The notes under the pieces: model-generated
What the model was told of the DNA's origin: nothing
The model's input: the letters and a program-made list of their open reading frames with translations, nothing else
The model's database searches: none
Origin: Streptomyces daqingensis
GTDB taxonomy: Bacteria; Actinomycetota; Actinomycetes; Streptomycetales; Streptomycetaceae
DNA length: 64,000 nt
NCBI RefSeq assembly: GCF_014645895.1
Contig: NZ_BMMP01000001.1
Location: forward strand, 124,001-188,000
Direction: 5' to 3'
Translations under genes and position numbers: made by a program
In this document: positions 1-8,425 of the stretch, piece after piece
How the letters are laid out: every line of letters starts with the position of its first letter
How positions within the stretch are numbered: position 1 is the stretch's first letter

Positions 1-34
1 TGCGCGCCGCGTTTCCCGCTCCCTGACCGGGAGT

Positions 35-757
35 TCAGCGGGCACCGTCCGGGCAGCCGCCCCGGCCGGTGCCCGCAGCGCGCGTGATCCACGCGTACGC
101 CCGGTCCGCGTCGAACTCCTCCTGGCCGCCCGCGAAGAGCAACCCCGCCGCGGCGAAGTCCGCGTCTCCGTCCGCCGGCCGGACGTACGGTACCGCCACG
201 CAGCGCATGCCCGCCCGCCGGGCGGCCTCGACCCCGGGCGCCGCGTCCTCGACCACCACGCAGCAGGCCGGGTCGGCCCCCACCAGCCGCGCGGCCTCAA
301 GGAAGACGTCCGGCTCGGGCTTTCCCCGCGCCACCTCCTCCGCCGAGACGCGGACGGGCAGCAGGGCATGCAGGCCTGTAGCCCCCAGCACCGCCTCGAC
401 GGCCTTCCTCGACGAGCCCGAGGCGACGGCCAACGGGTGCCCTGCCGCGTCCAGCCTCTCCACCAGGCCCAGCATCGCGGGGAACACACGCGCGGAACGG
501 GTCGCCAGCTCCAGGTAGGCGCGGTCCTTCTCCGCGACGAGCTGCTCGACAGGTGCGTCCAGGCCGTACTCGCGGCGCAGCGCAGCCATCGTCTCCACGG
601 TGCTGATGCCGATGAAGCGGGCATGCTCCTCCCACGTGAACTCGCCCGCTCCGTGCGCGGCGAGCACGCCCCGTGCCGCCTCCCAGTACAGGGGCTCGCT
701 GTCGACGAGAGTGCCGTCGAGGTCGAAGATCACAGGCCTGGCCGCGGAGTTGTCCAT
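35..757 (-). CDS. HAD-family phosphatase (beta-phosphoglucomutase/phosphatase-like)
   Basis: A 240-residue haloacid dehalogenase-superfamily enzyme. Motif I is DLDGT with nucleophile Asp12 and acid/base Asp14, motif II is the Ser in ASGSS (112-116), motif III is Lys146 in GKPEPD, and motif IV is the acidic pair Glu170-Asp171. A helical cap lies between motifs I and II, as in the subfamily I enzymes that act on sugar phosphates or 2-phosphoglycolate. The substrate cannot be read from the sequence. The ATG at 757 is used because the catalytic motif starts 11 residues later; I see no strong ribosome site before it. It is divergent from the lactonase-like gene. Confidence 0.88.
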   Translation of the reverse strand: MDNSAARPVIFDLDGTLVDSEPLYWEAARGVLAAHGAGEFTWEEHARFIGISTVETMAALRREYGLDAPVEQLVAEKDRAYLELATRSARVFPAMLGLVERLDAAGHPLAVASGSSRKAVEAVLGATGLHALLPVRVSAEEVARGKPEPDVFLEAARLVGADPACCVVVEDAAPGVEAARRAGMRCVAVPYVRPADGDADFAAAGLLFAGGQEEFDADRAYAWITRAAGTGRGGCPDGAR

Positions 758-909
758 GCAGGCCAGCGTGCCAGCACGAGCCGATTGTTGAGCTGCGGGG
801 GGAGGTACGTGCGGAGCGCCCGCGCCGCCGTATCCCCGCTGCTACCGTCGGCCATGATCGCGAAGAGTCCACGGCCGGGTCACCGGCCCCGGCGAAAGGG
901 CGCAGGGCA

Positions 910-2061
910 GTGAGCGGTTATGCAAGCGGCGGTGCGAACAGCGGCTCGGAGAACGGCCGGAGGGACGGCCGGTACGGGGACGCGGCCGAACAGCGGGCGG
1001 ACCGGGCCTACATCGGGTCGTTCACGTCGGCGGGAGGCCGAGGCATCACGACCGCCGCGATCGACTGGTCGGACGGGGCCCTCACCGAACTGCACCACAC
1101 CGAGAGCGCCGTACCCGACCCGTCCTACCTCGTCCTCGCCGAAGGACCCCGCGGAGCAGGAGCCCCCGGCGGACACCTCTACGCGGTCAGCGAGCGGGAC
1201 ACGGGCGGCGCCGCGGCTCTCTCCCTCGACGACCGGGACAGACCCGCGCTGCTCGGCGAACCCACACCGGTCAGAGGCGGCGGGCCCACCCATCTCACGC
1301 TCGCCCGGGGGCACCTCGTCACCGCCAACTACGGCTCGGGCAGCATCAGCGCGCTGCCCGTCCGCGCCGACGGCACCCTCGGCAGCCGCGCCTCGGTGCA
1401 CGTGCACACCGGCAGCGGCCCGGAGACGGCCCGTCAGGAAGGCCCGCACGCGCACGCCGTCGTCCCGGACCCGTCGGGCCGCTGGCTGCTGGCCGTCGAC
1501 CTCGGCACGGACTCGGTGTGGATCTACGACCTGCGCGGCGGCTGCGAGGACGGCGAGCCGCTGCCGCACTCCGAGGTGAGGCTGCGGCCGGGGACCGGGC
1601 CGAGGCACCTCGCCTTCCACCCTCGCGGCGGCCTCGCCTACGTCGTCAACGAGCTGGAGTCCTCCGTGACGGTGTGCCGCTGGGACCAGGAGACAGGCAC
1701 CCTGGAGCGGCTGACGGAGGCGCCGACCATCCCGGGGAACGCCACCCAGGAGCGCAACTACCCGTCCGGACTGGCGGTCTCCGCCGACGGCCGGTTCCTC
1801 TGGGCTGCGAACAGGGGCCACGACAGCATCGCCGTCCTGGCGCTGTCGGCCGCCGGCGACTCGATGGAGCTGACGGGCACCGTCCCGTGCGGCGGGCACT
1901 GGCCCCGGGACCTGGCGCTGCACCCCTCCGGCCGCTGGCTCTACGCCGCCAACGAGCGGTCGGGGGACGTCACCTGGTTCGGTATCGACCAGGCATCCGG
2001 CACCCCGCACCGTGCGGGCAGCCTGGGAGCTCCCGCCGCCAGCTGCGTCGTCTTCGGCTGA
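910..2061 (+). CDS. lactonase-family beta-propeller protein (6-phosphogluconolactonase YbhE type)
   Basis: A 383-residue protein of the seven-bladed propeller lactonase family. Repeated blade-like segments are visible, such as YIGSFTSAGGRGI near the start, LVTANYGSGSISALPV, LLAVDLGTDSVWIY and LWAANRGHDSIAVLAL. Members of this family hydrolyse 6-phosphogluconolactone or related cyclic esters, but many Streptomyces copies are untested. The GTG at 910 is preferred: a GAAAGGG-like ribosome site lies about 11 bases upstream and the propeller follows after a short polar leader. The same frame stays open back to 673, but the extra residues are arginine-rich and not protein-like. A hairpin follows at 2073-2103. 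Confidence 0.83.
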   Translation: MSGYASGGANSGSENGRRDGRYGDAAEQRADRAYIGSFTSAGGRGITTAAIDWSDGALTELHHTESAVPDPSYLVLAEGPRGAGAPGGHLYAVSERDTGGAAALSLDDRDRPALLGEPTPVRGGGPTHLTLARGHLVTANYGSGSISALPVRADGTLGSRASVHVHTGSGPETARQEGPHAHAVVPDPSGRWLLAVDLGTDSVWIYDLRGGCEDGEPLPHSEVRLRPGTGPRHLAFHPRGGLAYVVNELESSVTVCRWDQETGTLERLTEAPTIPGNATQERNYPSGLAVSADGRFLWAANRGHDSIAVLALSAAGDSMELTGTVPCGGHWPRDLALHPSGRWLYAANERSGDVTWFGIDQASGTPHRAGSLGAPAASCVVFG

Positions 2062-2072
2062 GCGGCCTCCGC

Positions 2073-2103
2073 CCCCGCCGCGCAGTAGTCCGCTGCGGCG
2101 GGG
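2073..2103 (+). terminator. terminator hairpin after the lactonase gene
   Basis: A 9-bp perfect GC stem (2073-2081 with 2095-2103) around a 13-base loop, starting 12 bases after the lactonase stop. There is no T-run, which is usual for Streptomyces terminators. Confidence 0.55.
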
Positions 2104-2316
2104 CAACGTACCGGCGCGCGCGTACGCGGCGCGGGCACCGGTCAACACGGCCCGGCGCGAGCTGAACGCGCGGGGCGGCCGTGCGGAAGCCACCCGCCCC
2201 CACCCTGCCCGGGCGGCGTTCCCGCGCTCTCCCAGAACCGCCGCCCACCGCGTACCGGACGTCGAACGCCGCGTCTTCAGCAGAGGGGCCCTACGACGTG
2301 CGCGGGCCGTCCTCCG

Positions 2317-3324
2317 TCAGCGTGCCGCCATGCCCTGCGGCGCGTTCTGCTGCCCGATGCCCAGCTTGGCGGCGTACGTGGACGCCACGAGCTTGCCGAC
2401 GGCCGGATAGGCGCCCAGCGGCTCCGCGACCGAGCAGCCCGCCTCCTCCGCGGCGGCGTCCAGCAGGCCCTCGGGAACCTCGGGGCCGATGAGGCAGGGA
2501 GCCACGGCCAGTTGCGAGGAACCGGCCTCGCGCAGCTGCTCGGCGATGCGCGCGACGGCGCCCGCCTCGTCCAGCCCCGCCGCCAGCACGGGGACGGCGA
2601 GACGCGCGGCGAGCAGCATGCCCGTGATCCCGGCCGCCTGCACCGCCTCCTCGCCGCCCACGGTGGCGAGGATGATGCCGTCAGCGGCCGTCGCGACCGT
2701 GAACAGCCGGGCACGGTCGGCCCTGGCCAGCCCGGCCTCCGACAGCTTTACGTGGACGCCCTCGGCGAGGAGCGGGTGGGGCCCCAGCACGTCGGTGAGT
2801 TCCGCGCCCGTGCCGCTGGAGAGCACCGCCTGCCGTATCTGCCGCATCTGCGCCGCGTCCGGCCCTGCCAGCAGGGGGACCACGACAGCGACGAGGCGCT
2901 CCTCGGAGGTCTGCGGCGGAGGCGTGGCGGCGGCCGCAGGGGCCTCACCGCCCGATTCGTCGTCGGCCTTCGCCTCGGCGGCCTCGGCTGCCTCGAGTTC
3001 GGCGAGCTCGGCAGCGCGTGCGGCGGCGGCGTCCTGTTCGGCGGCGGCCTGGGCGAGGACCCCGTCCAGCGTCGGGTACTCCTCGCCGTCGCCCTCCACG
3101 AAACCGATCCGCGCATCCATGCCCGGCAACTCCGAACGGGCGATGCTCAGCACCTCTTCGGAGAGGTTGCGGACAGCACTCGACGGGGTGCCGGGAACGG
3201 CGAGTACCAGCGCAGGGGCGTTCTCAGGCGCGACGACAGGCTCCGGCCGGCGGTGCCGACCGGGCCTGCGTGGACGCGGCATTCGTACAGGCAGGCCGTG
3301 GTCCGGGTCAGTGGGGGAGCTCAT
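2317..3324 (-). CDS. CbiX/SirB-like chelatase-fold protein lacking the usual active-site histidines
   Basis: A 335-residue protein whose two halves align by eye with the class II chelatase fold used for sirohydrochlorin (PALVLAV..GT near 37-46, VVVPLLAG near 147-154, GPHPLL, then a second half ending GAYPAVGKLV). Where active chelatases have His in HG(T/S), this protein has PGT (Pro44), and where they have GxH after PLLxG it has GPDA. An Ala/Glu-rich segment (about 92-125), probably helical, is inserted in the first half. The ATG at 3324 has no ribosome site but a TTAACAT-like -10 just upstream, suggesting a leaderless message. Annotation as sirohydrochlorin chelatase would be by fold only; activity is doubtful. 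Confidence 0.72.
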   Translation of the reverse strand: MSSPTDPDHGLPVRMPRPRRPGRHRRPEPVVAPENAPALVLAVPGTPSSAVRNLSEEVLSIARSELPGMDARIGFVEGDGEEYPTLDGVLAQAAAEQDAAAARAAELAELEAAEAAEAKADDESGGEAPAAAATPPPQTSEERLVAVVVPLLAGPDAAQMRQIRQAVLSSGTGAELTDVLGPHPLLAEGVHVKLSEAGLARADRARLFTVATAADGIILATVGGEEAVQAAGITGMLLAARLAVPVLAAGLDEAGAVARIAEQLREAGSSQLAVAPCLIGPEVPEGLLDAAAEEAGCSVAEPLGAYPAVGKLVASTYAAKLGIGQQNAPQGMAAR

Positions 3325-3351
3325 GCGCCCGCATGTTAACGCCTTGCGGTG

Positions 3352-3370
3352 CCCCGCTGTTCAGGCGGGG
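3352..3370 (-). terminator. small hairpin between the kinase-like and chelatase-like genes
   Basis: CCCCGC and GCGGGG arms (6 bp) around a 7-base loop, 61 bases after the stop of the upstream minus-strand kinase gene and 28 bases before the chelatase-like start. It is plausible as a weak terminator separating the two. Confidence 0.35.
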
Positions 3371-3430
3371 GAGAGTGGACCTATATGCCCGTTTCCCGGC
3401 GGCGCGGCCTATGGCTTTTTGTCCGTTATC

Positions 3431-4477
3431 TCAGGTCAGCGACAGGAGAGCGGGATCCTGGGGCAGACGCAGCGCATCCGACGAGAGCCGCGCCGCGATG
3501 AGCAGCGCGCCGTCCAGCGGGTCGCCGGCCGGCTCGGTGAGGTGCGCGTGGGGCGCGCGGCGGTGCAACTGCTCCCGCAGGGGGGCGAGCAGCGGCTCGC
3601 CGATGCGGAAGAGCCCTCCCGTGACGGCGACCGAAACCCCCTCCTCCGCGGGGCAGACGGCGGCCGCCGCCGTGGCGATCTCCTGCGCCGCCGCCCGGAG
3701 GATCTCGCTCGCCGCCGTGTCGCGGTCCGCGCAGGCCGCGACCTCGGGCGCGAACGAGGCGAGCACAGCAGGCCTGTCCGTGCGGGGATACAGCTGGGCG
3801 GGCAGCCCGCTGAGCGGGGCACCGAAAACGGCTTCCGCACGCTCCCTCAGCGCCGCCGAACCGCCCTCCCGGCCGTCGTAGGCACGCATCGCCGCCTGCA
3901 GACCGGCCTGGCCGATCCAGGCTCCGCTTCCGCAGTCGCCCAGCAGATGGCCCCAGCCGTCGGCGCGGCGCCAGTTCCGCAGGTCCGTCCCCATGGCGAT
4001 GAGGCCCGTGCCGCCGGCGACGACGGCACCCGGCAGCTGCCCCAGCGCTCCCGCGTAGGCGGTCACCGCGTCGGCCGCCAGCGCGATGCGGCGGACGCTG
4101 AACTCGCGTGTCAGGGCGGCCGGAAGCTCGGCGCGCAGCTGCCCGCCGAGTGTCGCCATGCCCGCCGCCCCCACGCACACCGACCGCAGGCCCGCGGCCT
4201 GTGCCCGCTCGCCCGCCCGTTCCAGCAACTCCCGCGCCGCGGGTACCAGTTGGGCCAGCATGTGCTCCGCGTCGATGCCCTGCGCCCCGGTCCGTACGGG
4301 CTCCGTGGACGTCACTGTGCCGACGGTCTGCGGGGCTCCGCCCTCCGGCACCGCGGCCAGCGTGATGCGCAGGCCCGAACCGCCGGAGTCGGCACCCAGC
4401 ACCCACGCGGAAACCGGGGCGTCCGCCGGCTCGCCGTGCCCGCCCGTTCCGTGCGCCGCCGTGACGCCGTCCGTCAT
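3431..4477 (-). CDS. BadF/BadG-type ATPase, N-acetylglucosamine kinase-like
   Basis: A 348-residue ASKHA-fold kinase. The N-terminal phosphate-binding loop is [11 protein letters not shown], the second phosphate motif is [12 protein letters not shown], and the family signature [14 protein letters not shown] follows. These are typical of eukaryotic-type N-acetylglucosamine kinase and BadF-like proteins. The substrate is probably an amino sugar but is unproven. The ATG at 4477 overlaps the ung stop as ATGA, so the two should be translationally coupled; longer upstream frames only extend into ung. The pairing of a base-excision repair enzyme with a sugar kinase looks positional rather than functional. 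Confidence 0.82.
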   Translation of the reverse strand: MTDGVTAAHGTGGHGEPADAPVSAWVLGADSGGSGLRITLAAVPEGGAPQTVGTVTSTEPVRTGAQGIDAEHMLAQLVPAARELLERAGERAQAAGLRSVCVGAAGMATLGGQLRAELPAALTREFSVRRIALAADAVTAYAGALGQLPGAVVAGGTGLIAMGTDLRNWRRADGWGHLLGDCGSGAWIGQAGLQAAMRAYDGREGGSAALRERAEAVFGAPLSGLPAQLYPRTDRPAVLASFAPEVAACADRDTAASEILRAAAQEIATAAAAVCPAEEGVSVAVTGGLFRIGEPLLAPLREQLHRRAPHAHLTEPAGDPLDGALLIAARLSSDALRLPQDPALLSLT

Positions 4478-5151
4478 GGGAGCCGCCAGTCCACGGGCTC
4501 CGCTCCCTGCTGGGCGAGGAGCGCGTTGACGCGGCTGAAGGGACGCGAGCCGAAGAACCCACGGTCCGCCGACATGGGCGACGGGTGCGAGGACTCCACG
4601 ACGGGACGGCTGGAGAGCAACGGGCGCAGATTGCGCGCGTCGCGCCCCCACAGCACCGAGACCATCGGGCGGTCACGCTCCACCAGAGCCCTGATCGCCT
4701 GCTCGGTCACCTCTTCCCAGCCCTTGCCCCTGTGGGCACCGGGCTTTCGCGGTGCCGTGGTGAGCGCCCTGTTCAGCAACAGGACGCCCTGCCTCGTCCA
4801 CGGCGTGAGGTCGCCGTTGGACGGCCGGGGCAGGCCGAGGTCGCCGTGCAGCTCGCGGAAGATGTTCTCGAGGCTGCCCGGCAGCGGACTGACGTCCGGC
4901 GCCACCGAGAACGAGAGCCCCACCGCGTGGCCGGGAGTCGGATACGGGTCCTGCCCGACGACGAGGACGCGCACCTCGTCGAAAGGCTGCTGGAACGCAC
5001 GCAGTACGTTCTGGCCGGCCGGCAGATAGGTTCTCCCCGCCGCGATCTCCGCGCGCAGGAACTCGCCCATGGAGGCGACCTTCTCAGCCACCGGCTCCAG
5101 CGCCTTGGCCCAGCCCGGTTCGACAATCTCGTTCAACGGTCGTGCAGCCAC
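4474..5151 (-). CDS. ung: uracil-DNA glycosylase, family 1
   Basis: A 225-residue enzyme that removes uracil from DNA in the first step of base excision repair. The water-activating loop GQDPYP is at 66-71 (catalytic Asp68). The minor-groove loop near the C-terminus is [13 protein letters not shown], close to the usual HPSPLSAYRGFFG. Length matches the family. It starts a minus-strand pair with the kinase-like gene through an ATGA overlap at 4474-4477. Streptomyces often carry two ung copies, so this may not be the only one. Confidence 0.96.
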   Translation of the reverse strand: MAARPLNEIVEPGWAKALEPVAEKVASMGEFLRAEIAAGRTYLPAGQNVLRAFQQPFDEVRVLVVGQDPYPTPGHAVGLSFSVAPDVSPLPGSLENIFRELHGDLGLPRPSNGDLTPWTRQGVLLLNRALTTAPRKPGAHRGKGWEEVTEQAIRALVERDRPMVSVLWGRDARNLRPLLSSRPVVESSHPSPMSADRGFFGSRPFSRVNALLAQQGAEPVDWRLP

Positions 5152-5202
5152 GGGCCGTTACTCTACTGGCTCCGCCGCACCGCCCCGGGTGTCACGCTCA
5201 CA

Positions 5203-6312
5203 TCAGTCGATCACCGTCGCCCTCACGCACAGCACGTCCGGGAAGTGCCCTGCGAGCTGCTGCCAGGTCTCGCCCTCGTCCGCGCTGGCGAAGACCTCGC
5301 CGTTGCGGTTGCCGAAGTAGATCCCCGCCGGATCGGCGTCGTCCGCACACATCGCGTCCCGCAGAACCGGCCCGTAGTGCGCCGACTCCGGCAGCCCGGA
5401 GCCGAGCTCCTGCCACGTCTCCCCGGCGTCCTCCGTGCGGTGGACGCGGCAGCGGCGCCCGGCCGGCACTCTGTCGGAGTCGGCGTTGAGGGGGAAGACG
5501 TAGGCGACGCCCGTGCGGTGCGGGTGGCTGACCACGGGGAAGCCGAAGTCCGACGGGAGGCTCTCGCCGATCGGCTGCCAGCTGGTTCCGGCGTCGTCGC
5601 TGCGGTAGACGCCCCAGTGGTTCTGGAGGTAGAGCCGGTCGGGGTCGATCGCGTCCCGGGAGATCTTGTGCACGCACTGCCCGTAATCCGGGAACTGCTG
5701 GTTCTCCGGCAGGAAGACAGCCTGGACGCCGCGGTTGCAGGGCTCCCAGCTCTTGCCCGCGTCGGCGGTGCGGTACGCCCCGCCGGTGGAGACCGCCACC
5801 GTCACCCTGCGGGCGTCCCTCGGGTCCACCAGGACGGTGTGCAGGCCGAGGCCGCCGCCTCCCGGGACCCACTCCTCGCGTGTGGGGTGCTCCCACAGGC
5901 CGCGTACCAGCTCGAAGCTGCTCCCGCCGTCCTCCGAGCGGAAGAGCGCGCCCGGCTCGGTGCCCGCGTACACGACGTCCGGCTCGCCCGCGCCGCCCGG
6001 CTCCAGCTGCCAGACGCGTTCGAGGGAAGTGCCCGTGTCCTGCGGGAACCTGACGGCGGGCTCGGGCGGCTCCGTCCACGTCGACCCCAGATCGTCGGAG
6101 TGGAACACCGACGGGCCCCAGTGCGCGCTGTCGCCGCCGACGAGGATGCGGGGCCCGGAGGGCCGCCTGGTGTCGATCGCGACGGAGTACACCGCCTGGG
6201 CGTTGAAGTGCGGACCGTCGAACTCCCAGCCCGGCGCACGCCGTTCGCCCACTCCACGCCTGGCGAGGAAGAGCCCCTTTCGCGTCCCCACCGCAAGAAT
6301 CACGTCTGCCAT
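5203..6312 (-). CDS. BNR/Asp-box repeat beta-propeller protein (sialidase/VPS10-like)
   Basis: A 369-residue protein built of Asp-box repeats: SDDLGSTW near 72-79, SEDGGSSF, TADAGKSW, SDDAGTSW, TEDAGETW and SADEGETW, spaced as expected for a six- to seven-bladed propeller. There is no signal peptide, so it is probably cytoplasmic. Family members include sialidases and photosystem assembly factors, but nothing here shows a sialidase active site, and the function is unknown. An AAGGGAGG ribosome site precedes the ATG. A promoter candidate is at 6351-6379. It lies downstream of, and on the same strand as, the TetR gene. Confidence 0.85.
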   Translation of the reverse strand: MADVILAVGTRKGLFLARRGVGERRAPGWEFDGPHFNAQAVYSVAIDTRRPSGPRILVGGDSAHWGPSVFHSDDLGSTWTEPPEPAVRFPQDTGTSLERVWQLEPGGAGEPDVVYAGTEPGALFRSEDGGSSFELVRGLWEHPTREEWVPGGGGLGLHTVLVDPRDARRVTVAVSTGGAYRTADAGKSWEPCNRGVQAVFLPENQQFPDYGQCVHKISRDAIDPDRLYLQNHWGVYRSDDAGTSWQPIGESLPSDFGFPVVSHPHRTGVAYVFPLNADSDRVPAGRRCRVHRTEDAGETWQELGSGLPESAHYGPVLRDAMCADDADPAGIYFGNRNGEVFASADEGETWQQLAGHFPDVLCVRATVID

Positions 6313-6350
6313 GCCGGATTTCGCCTCCCTTGACGTCGTTGTCCGAGGTG

Positions 6351-6379
6351 GGCATAAGTCTGCACCCGGCCACTGACAA
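6351..6379 (-). promoter_or_regulatory. candidate promoter for the BNR-repeat gene
   Basis: On the minus strand TTGTCA (6374-6379) is followed after 17 bases by TATGCC (6351-6356), a fair match to the Streptomyces housekeeping consensus. The predicted start of transcription is about 30 bases before the ATG. Confidence 0.4.
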
Positions 6380-6463
6380 TGGCGCCGTGCCGCCGGCGGC
6401 GACGGTCAGAAAGGTGCCGGAAGACGACAGGAGTGCTGCCCGCAGCGCCGGGGTCGCCGCACG

Positions 6464-7240
6464 TCAGGACTCCGCTGCCCCCGCCGCCTCCGCGCTCTCG
6501 CGCGTCTCGAACGGCAGCCCGCAGGCCGTGGTACCCCCGCCGCAGCACCCGGCTCCGTGCTGCGGCGGGGGAGCAGGTGCCCGCAGGGTGACCGACGGCT
6601 GCTGGACCGGCATCTGGCGCGCCCCGGCGGGCGGCGCCTCCTGCGGTGGGCGGCCCAGCCGCCACTCCAGTTCGTAGCGCGCGAACAGCTCGGCGCGCAG
6701 CCTCGCGACGGGCATCGGCGCGCCCGGCAGCAGCACGGCGACGACGGCGCCCATCAGCAGCGCACGGAGCAGCGGGTAGTCGGTGTCCGGATCGGGGGAT
6801 CCGTACCGTTCGATGGTCTGCTGCAGCAGTACCGCGAGGCGCTGCTGCTCGGGGCACTGGACGAAGCCCTCCTGCTGCAAAATCCCCGCCATGTGCGCCC
6901 GCATCAGCACGGGCCTGTCGACGGCCAGGCCGAGAATCGCGTCGATGGCGCGCGCGAGCTGCTCGTTCCCGGCCTCGGTGCCGGCCGGCTCGGGCGCGCG
7001 CCCCAGCGCCTCGTCCAGGGTCAGATGCATGAGCCGGTGCACGGCGGACTGGAAGAGCTGCCGCTTCCCCGCGAAGTAGTACGAGATGAGTCCGCGGGCG
7101 GAGCCGGCCCGGTCGGCGATGTCGCCGAGGGTCGTCGCTTCGAAGCCGCGCTCGCCCACCAGCTCCACAGTCGCCTGAAGCAATCGTTCGCGTGAGCGTC
7201 GGCGCAACTCTTCATTGACCGAAGCGCTCCGAGGGGACAT
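6464..7240 (-). CDS. TetR-family regulator with cysteine-rich C-terminal tail
   Basis: A 258-residue regulator. The N-terminal helix-turn-helix covers roughly residues 13-60 (LLQATVELVGERGFEATTLG, then DIADRAGSARGLISYYFAGK), and a long helical ligand domain follows. The last 50 residues are unusual: Pro/Gln-rich sequence leads to GAGCCGGGTTACG, which contains three Cys in about ten residues. A ribosome site (AGGAG) lies 6-7 bases before the ATG. A near-perfect inverted repeat at 7257-7275, just upstream, is a likely autoregulatory operator. The regulated target could be itself and the downstream BNR-repeat gene on the same strand. Confidence 0.88.
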   Translation of the reverse strand: MSPRSASVNEELRRRSRERLLQATVELVGERGFEATTLGDIADRAGSARGLISYYFAGKRQLFQSAVHRLMHLTLDEALGRAPEPAGTEAGNEQLARAIDAILGLAVDRPVLMRAHMAGILQQEGFVQCPEQQRLAVLLQQTIERYGSPDPDTDYPLLRALLMGAVVAVLLPGAPMPVARLRAELFARYELEWRLGRPPQEAPPAGARQMPVQQPSVTLRAPAPPPQHGAGCCGGGTTACGLPFETRESAEAAGAAES

Positions 7241-7256
7241 CCTGTAGCTCCTGTTG

Positions 7257-7275
7257 TTGACTGGCCCACAGCCAA
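7257..7275. promoter_or_regulatory. putative TetR operator
   Basis: TTGACTG and CAGCCAA arms (6 of 7 positions symmetric) around a 5-base centre, 16 bases upstream of the TetR start codon and next to a TATATT-like -10 on the minus strand. Size and position are typical of a TetR autoregulatory site. Confidence 0.5.
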
Positions 7276-7329
7276 TATACTCAGGACGACTTCGGACGCA
7301 CGCCCCGACCAGGCTGCGCCCGGCTGGCC

Positions 7330-7368
7330 ACCGGTATTGGGCGACACGGGGGATCGCCCAATACCGGT
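7330..7368. terminator. perfect 15-bp inverted repeat between lipoprotein and tetR genes
   Basis: Arms at 7330-7344 and 7354-7368 are exact reverse complements with a 9-base loop. It lies 170 bases after the lipoprotein stop and 90 bases upstream of tetR, with no T-run on either strand. A terminator is the simplest reading. The AT-containing arms (ACCGGTATTGGGCGA) are unlike the GC-only terminators elsewhere in the window, so an operator is also possible. The rest of the 300-base gap 7241-7540 shows no gene. Confidence 0.5.
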
Positions 7369-7540
7369 CGCTCTGCCGTCCCTCGCGACTCCTTCTCGGA
7401 GTGCGGGGGCCTTTTCGTTCGCCGATCAGGCAGCTGATCGGCTCTACGGGCTCGCCTCAGGGCTTCGGAGCCCTGCCAGGAGTCGGGCCCGCCGCCGGCT
7501 GGGGGCACGGCGACGGGCACAGCTCGCGAGGGCCGTCGGG

Positions 7541-8182
7541 CTATCGGATGGGACCCGTCCAGTTGGGTTCGGCGGCGAACACGTCGACGTCGCCGTCCGA
7601 CGGCATGTAGGCGAGGGTGACGAGGGCCTGGGTGCCGTACTTCTTGTCGAGGACGCCGTCCTCGGTCTTGTCCGCGGTCACGCCGGGCGCGATCCTGCCG
7701 CCCGCCATTTCGGAGGCTCCGTTCTCCCACGTGGTGATCTCGGCGTCGCCGCCCTTGGTGGCGCCGCTGACGAGGACGCTCATGTCGTCGAGGCTGACGG
7801 GCTTCTTGCTCCCGTTCGTGATCTTCAGGTGGACGCGGAACGCGTTCTGCGCGGGGGTGGGCTTCGAGTCGTACTCGTGGAAGTCGGCGAACCTCTCCAC
7901 GCGCGTGACGGTGACCTTGACGCCGTCGTGGAAGCGGAACCCGTCGCCGAACTTCAGCTCCGTGTCGGGGGCTTCCTCTTCGCCGGCGCCCTCTGCGCAG
8001 TGCTTCGTCCAGTCGGCCTGGGAGGTCTCCTGGGAGGTGCAGTCGACTTCGTCCTCGTCCGCCTTCGCCGCGGCGGCGGGCTTGTCCGCTGCGCGTTCGG
8101 CGGTGCCCTGGCTGCCGCAGGCCGCTGCCAGCGGCAGCGTGACGGCTATCGCCGCAGTGACCGCAATGCTACGGATCTTCAT
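7541..8182 (-). CDS. secreted lipoprotein, DUF4352-like
   Basis: A 213-residue lipoprotein. The signal peptide is basic then hydrophobic and ends in the lipobox-like LAAAC with Cys22 as the lipidation site. It is followed by a charged, low-complexity linker (24-75) and a beta-rich domain that reads as DUF4352/immunoglobulin-like (DGVKVTVTRVERF, NAFRVHLKITNGS, VSLDDMSVLV). Such domains sit outside the membrane, and their role is generally unknown. An AAGGGGGG ribosome site precedes the ATG by five bases. Confidence 0.82.
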   Translation of the reverse strand: MKIRSIAVTAAIAVTLPLAAACGSQGTAERAADKPAAAAKADEDEVDCTSQETSQADWTKHCAEGAGEEEAPDTELKFGDGFRFHDGVKVTVTRVERFADFHEYDSKPTPAQNAFRVHLKITNGSKKPVSLDDMSVLVSGATKGGDAEITTWENGASEMAGGRIAPGVTADKTEDGVLDKKYGTQALVTLAYMPSDGDVDVFAAEPNWTGPIR

Positions 8183-8310
8183 GGGATCCCCCCTTTACAT
8201 GTGGCCCGGAGCGGATCCGGCGGAATGGTGACTGTCGAGATCACGTAAAGATTGTGGCGGTTTTGTGTTCAACCTTCGTGTGGGGGCGCGGGTTGGGTCG
8301 GCAGAAAGCG

Positions 8311-8343
8311 GCCGCCCCGCCGGCAGGATCTCGGCGGGGCGGC
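8311..8343 (-). terminator. terminator hairpin after the small membrane protein gene
   Basis: A 12-bp perfect GC stem (8311-8322 with 8332-8343) and a 9-base loop, 82 bases downstream of the stop of the minus-strand gene at 8426. Confidence 0.6.
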
Positions 8344-8425
8344 GTCGTCGGTGTCCGGCGGTGCAGGGGTGTTCAGCCCGTCGCGGTCCGGGCGGGCGAC
8401 TGGGCTGGCGTGCCCTGAGTCCCCC

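Noticed and set aside
2489-5029. 846-codon plus-strand open frame across the chelatase, kinase and ung genes
   Set aside because: It is antisense to three well-supported minus-strand genes, is Arg/Ser/Ala-rich and has no domain; such frames are common in GC-rich DNA.
7257-7281. TTGACT...TATACT promoter on the plus strand
   Set aside because: The spacer is only 13 bases, and no plus-strand gene follows; the sequence fits better as a TetR operator.
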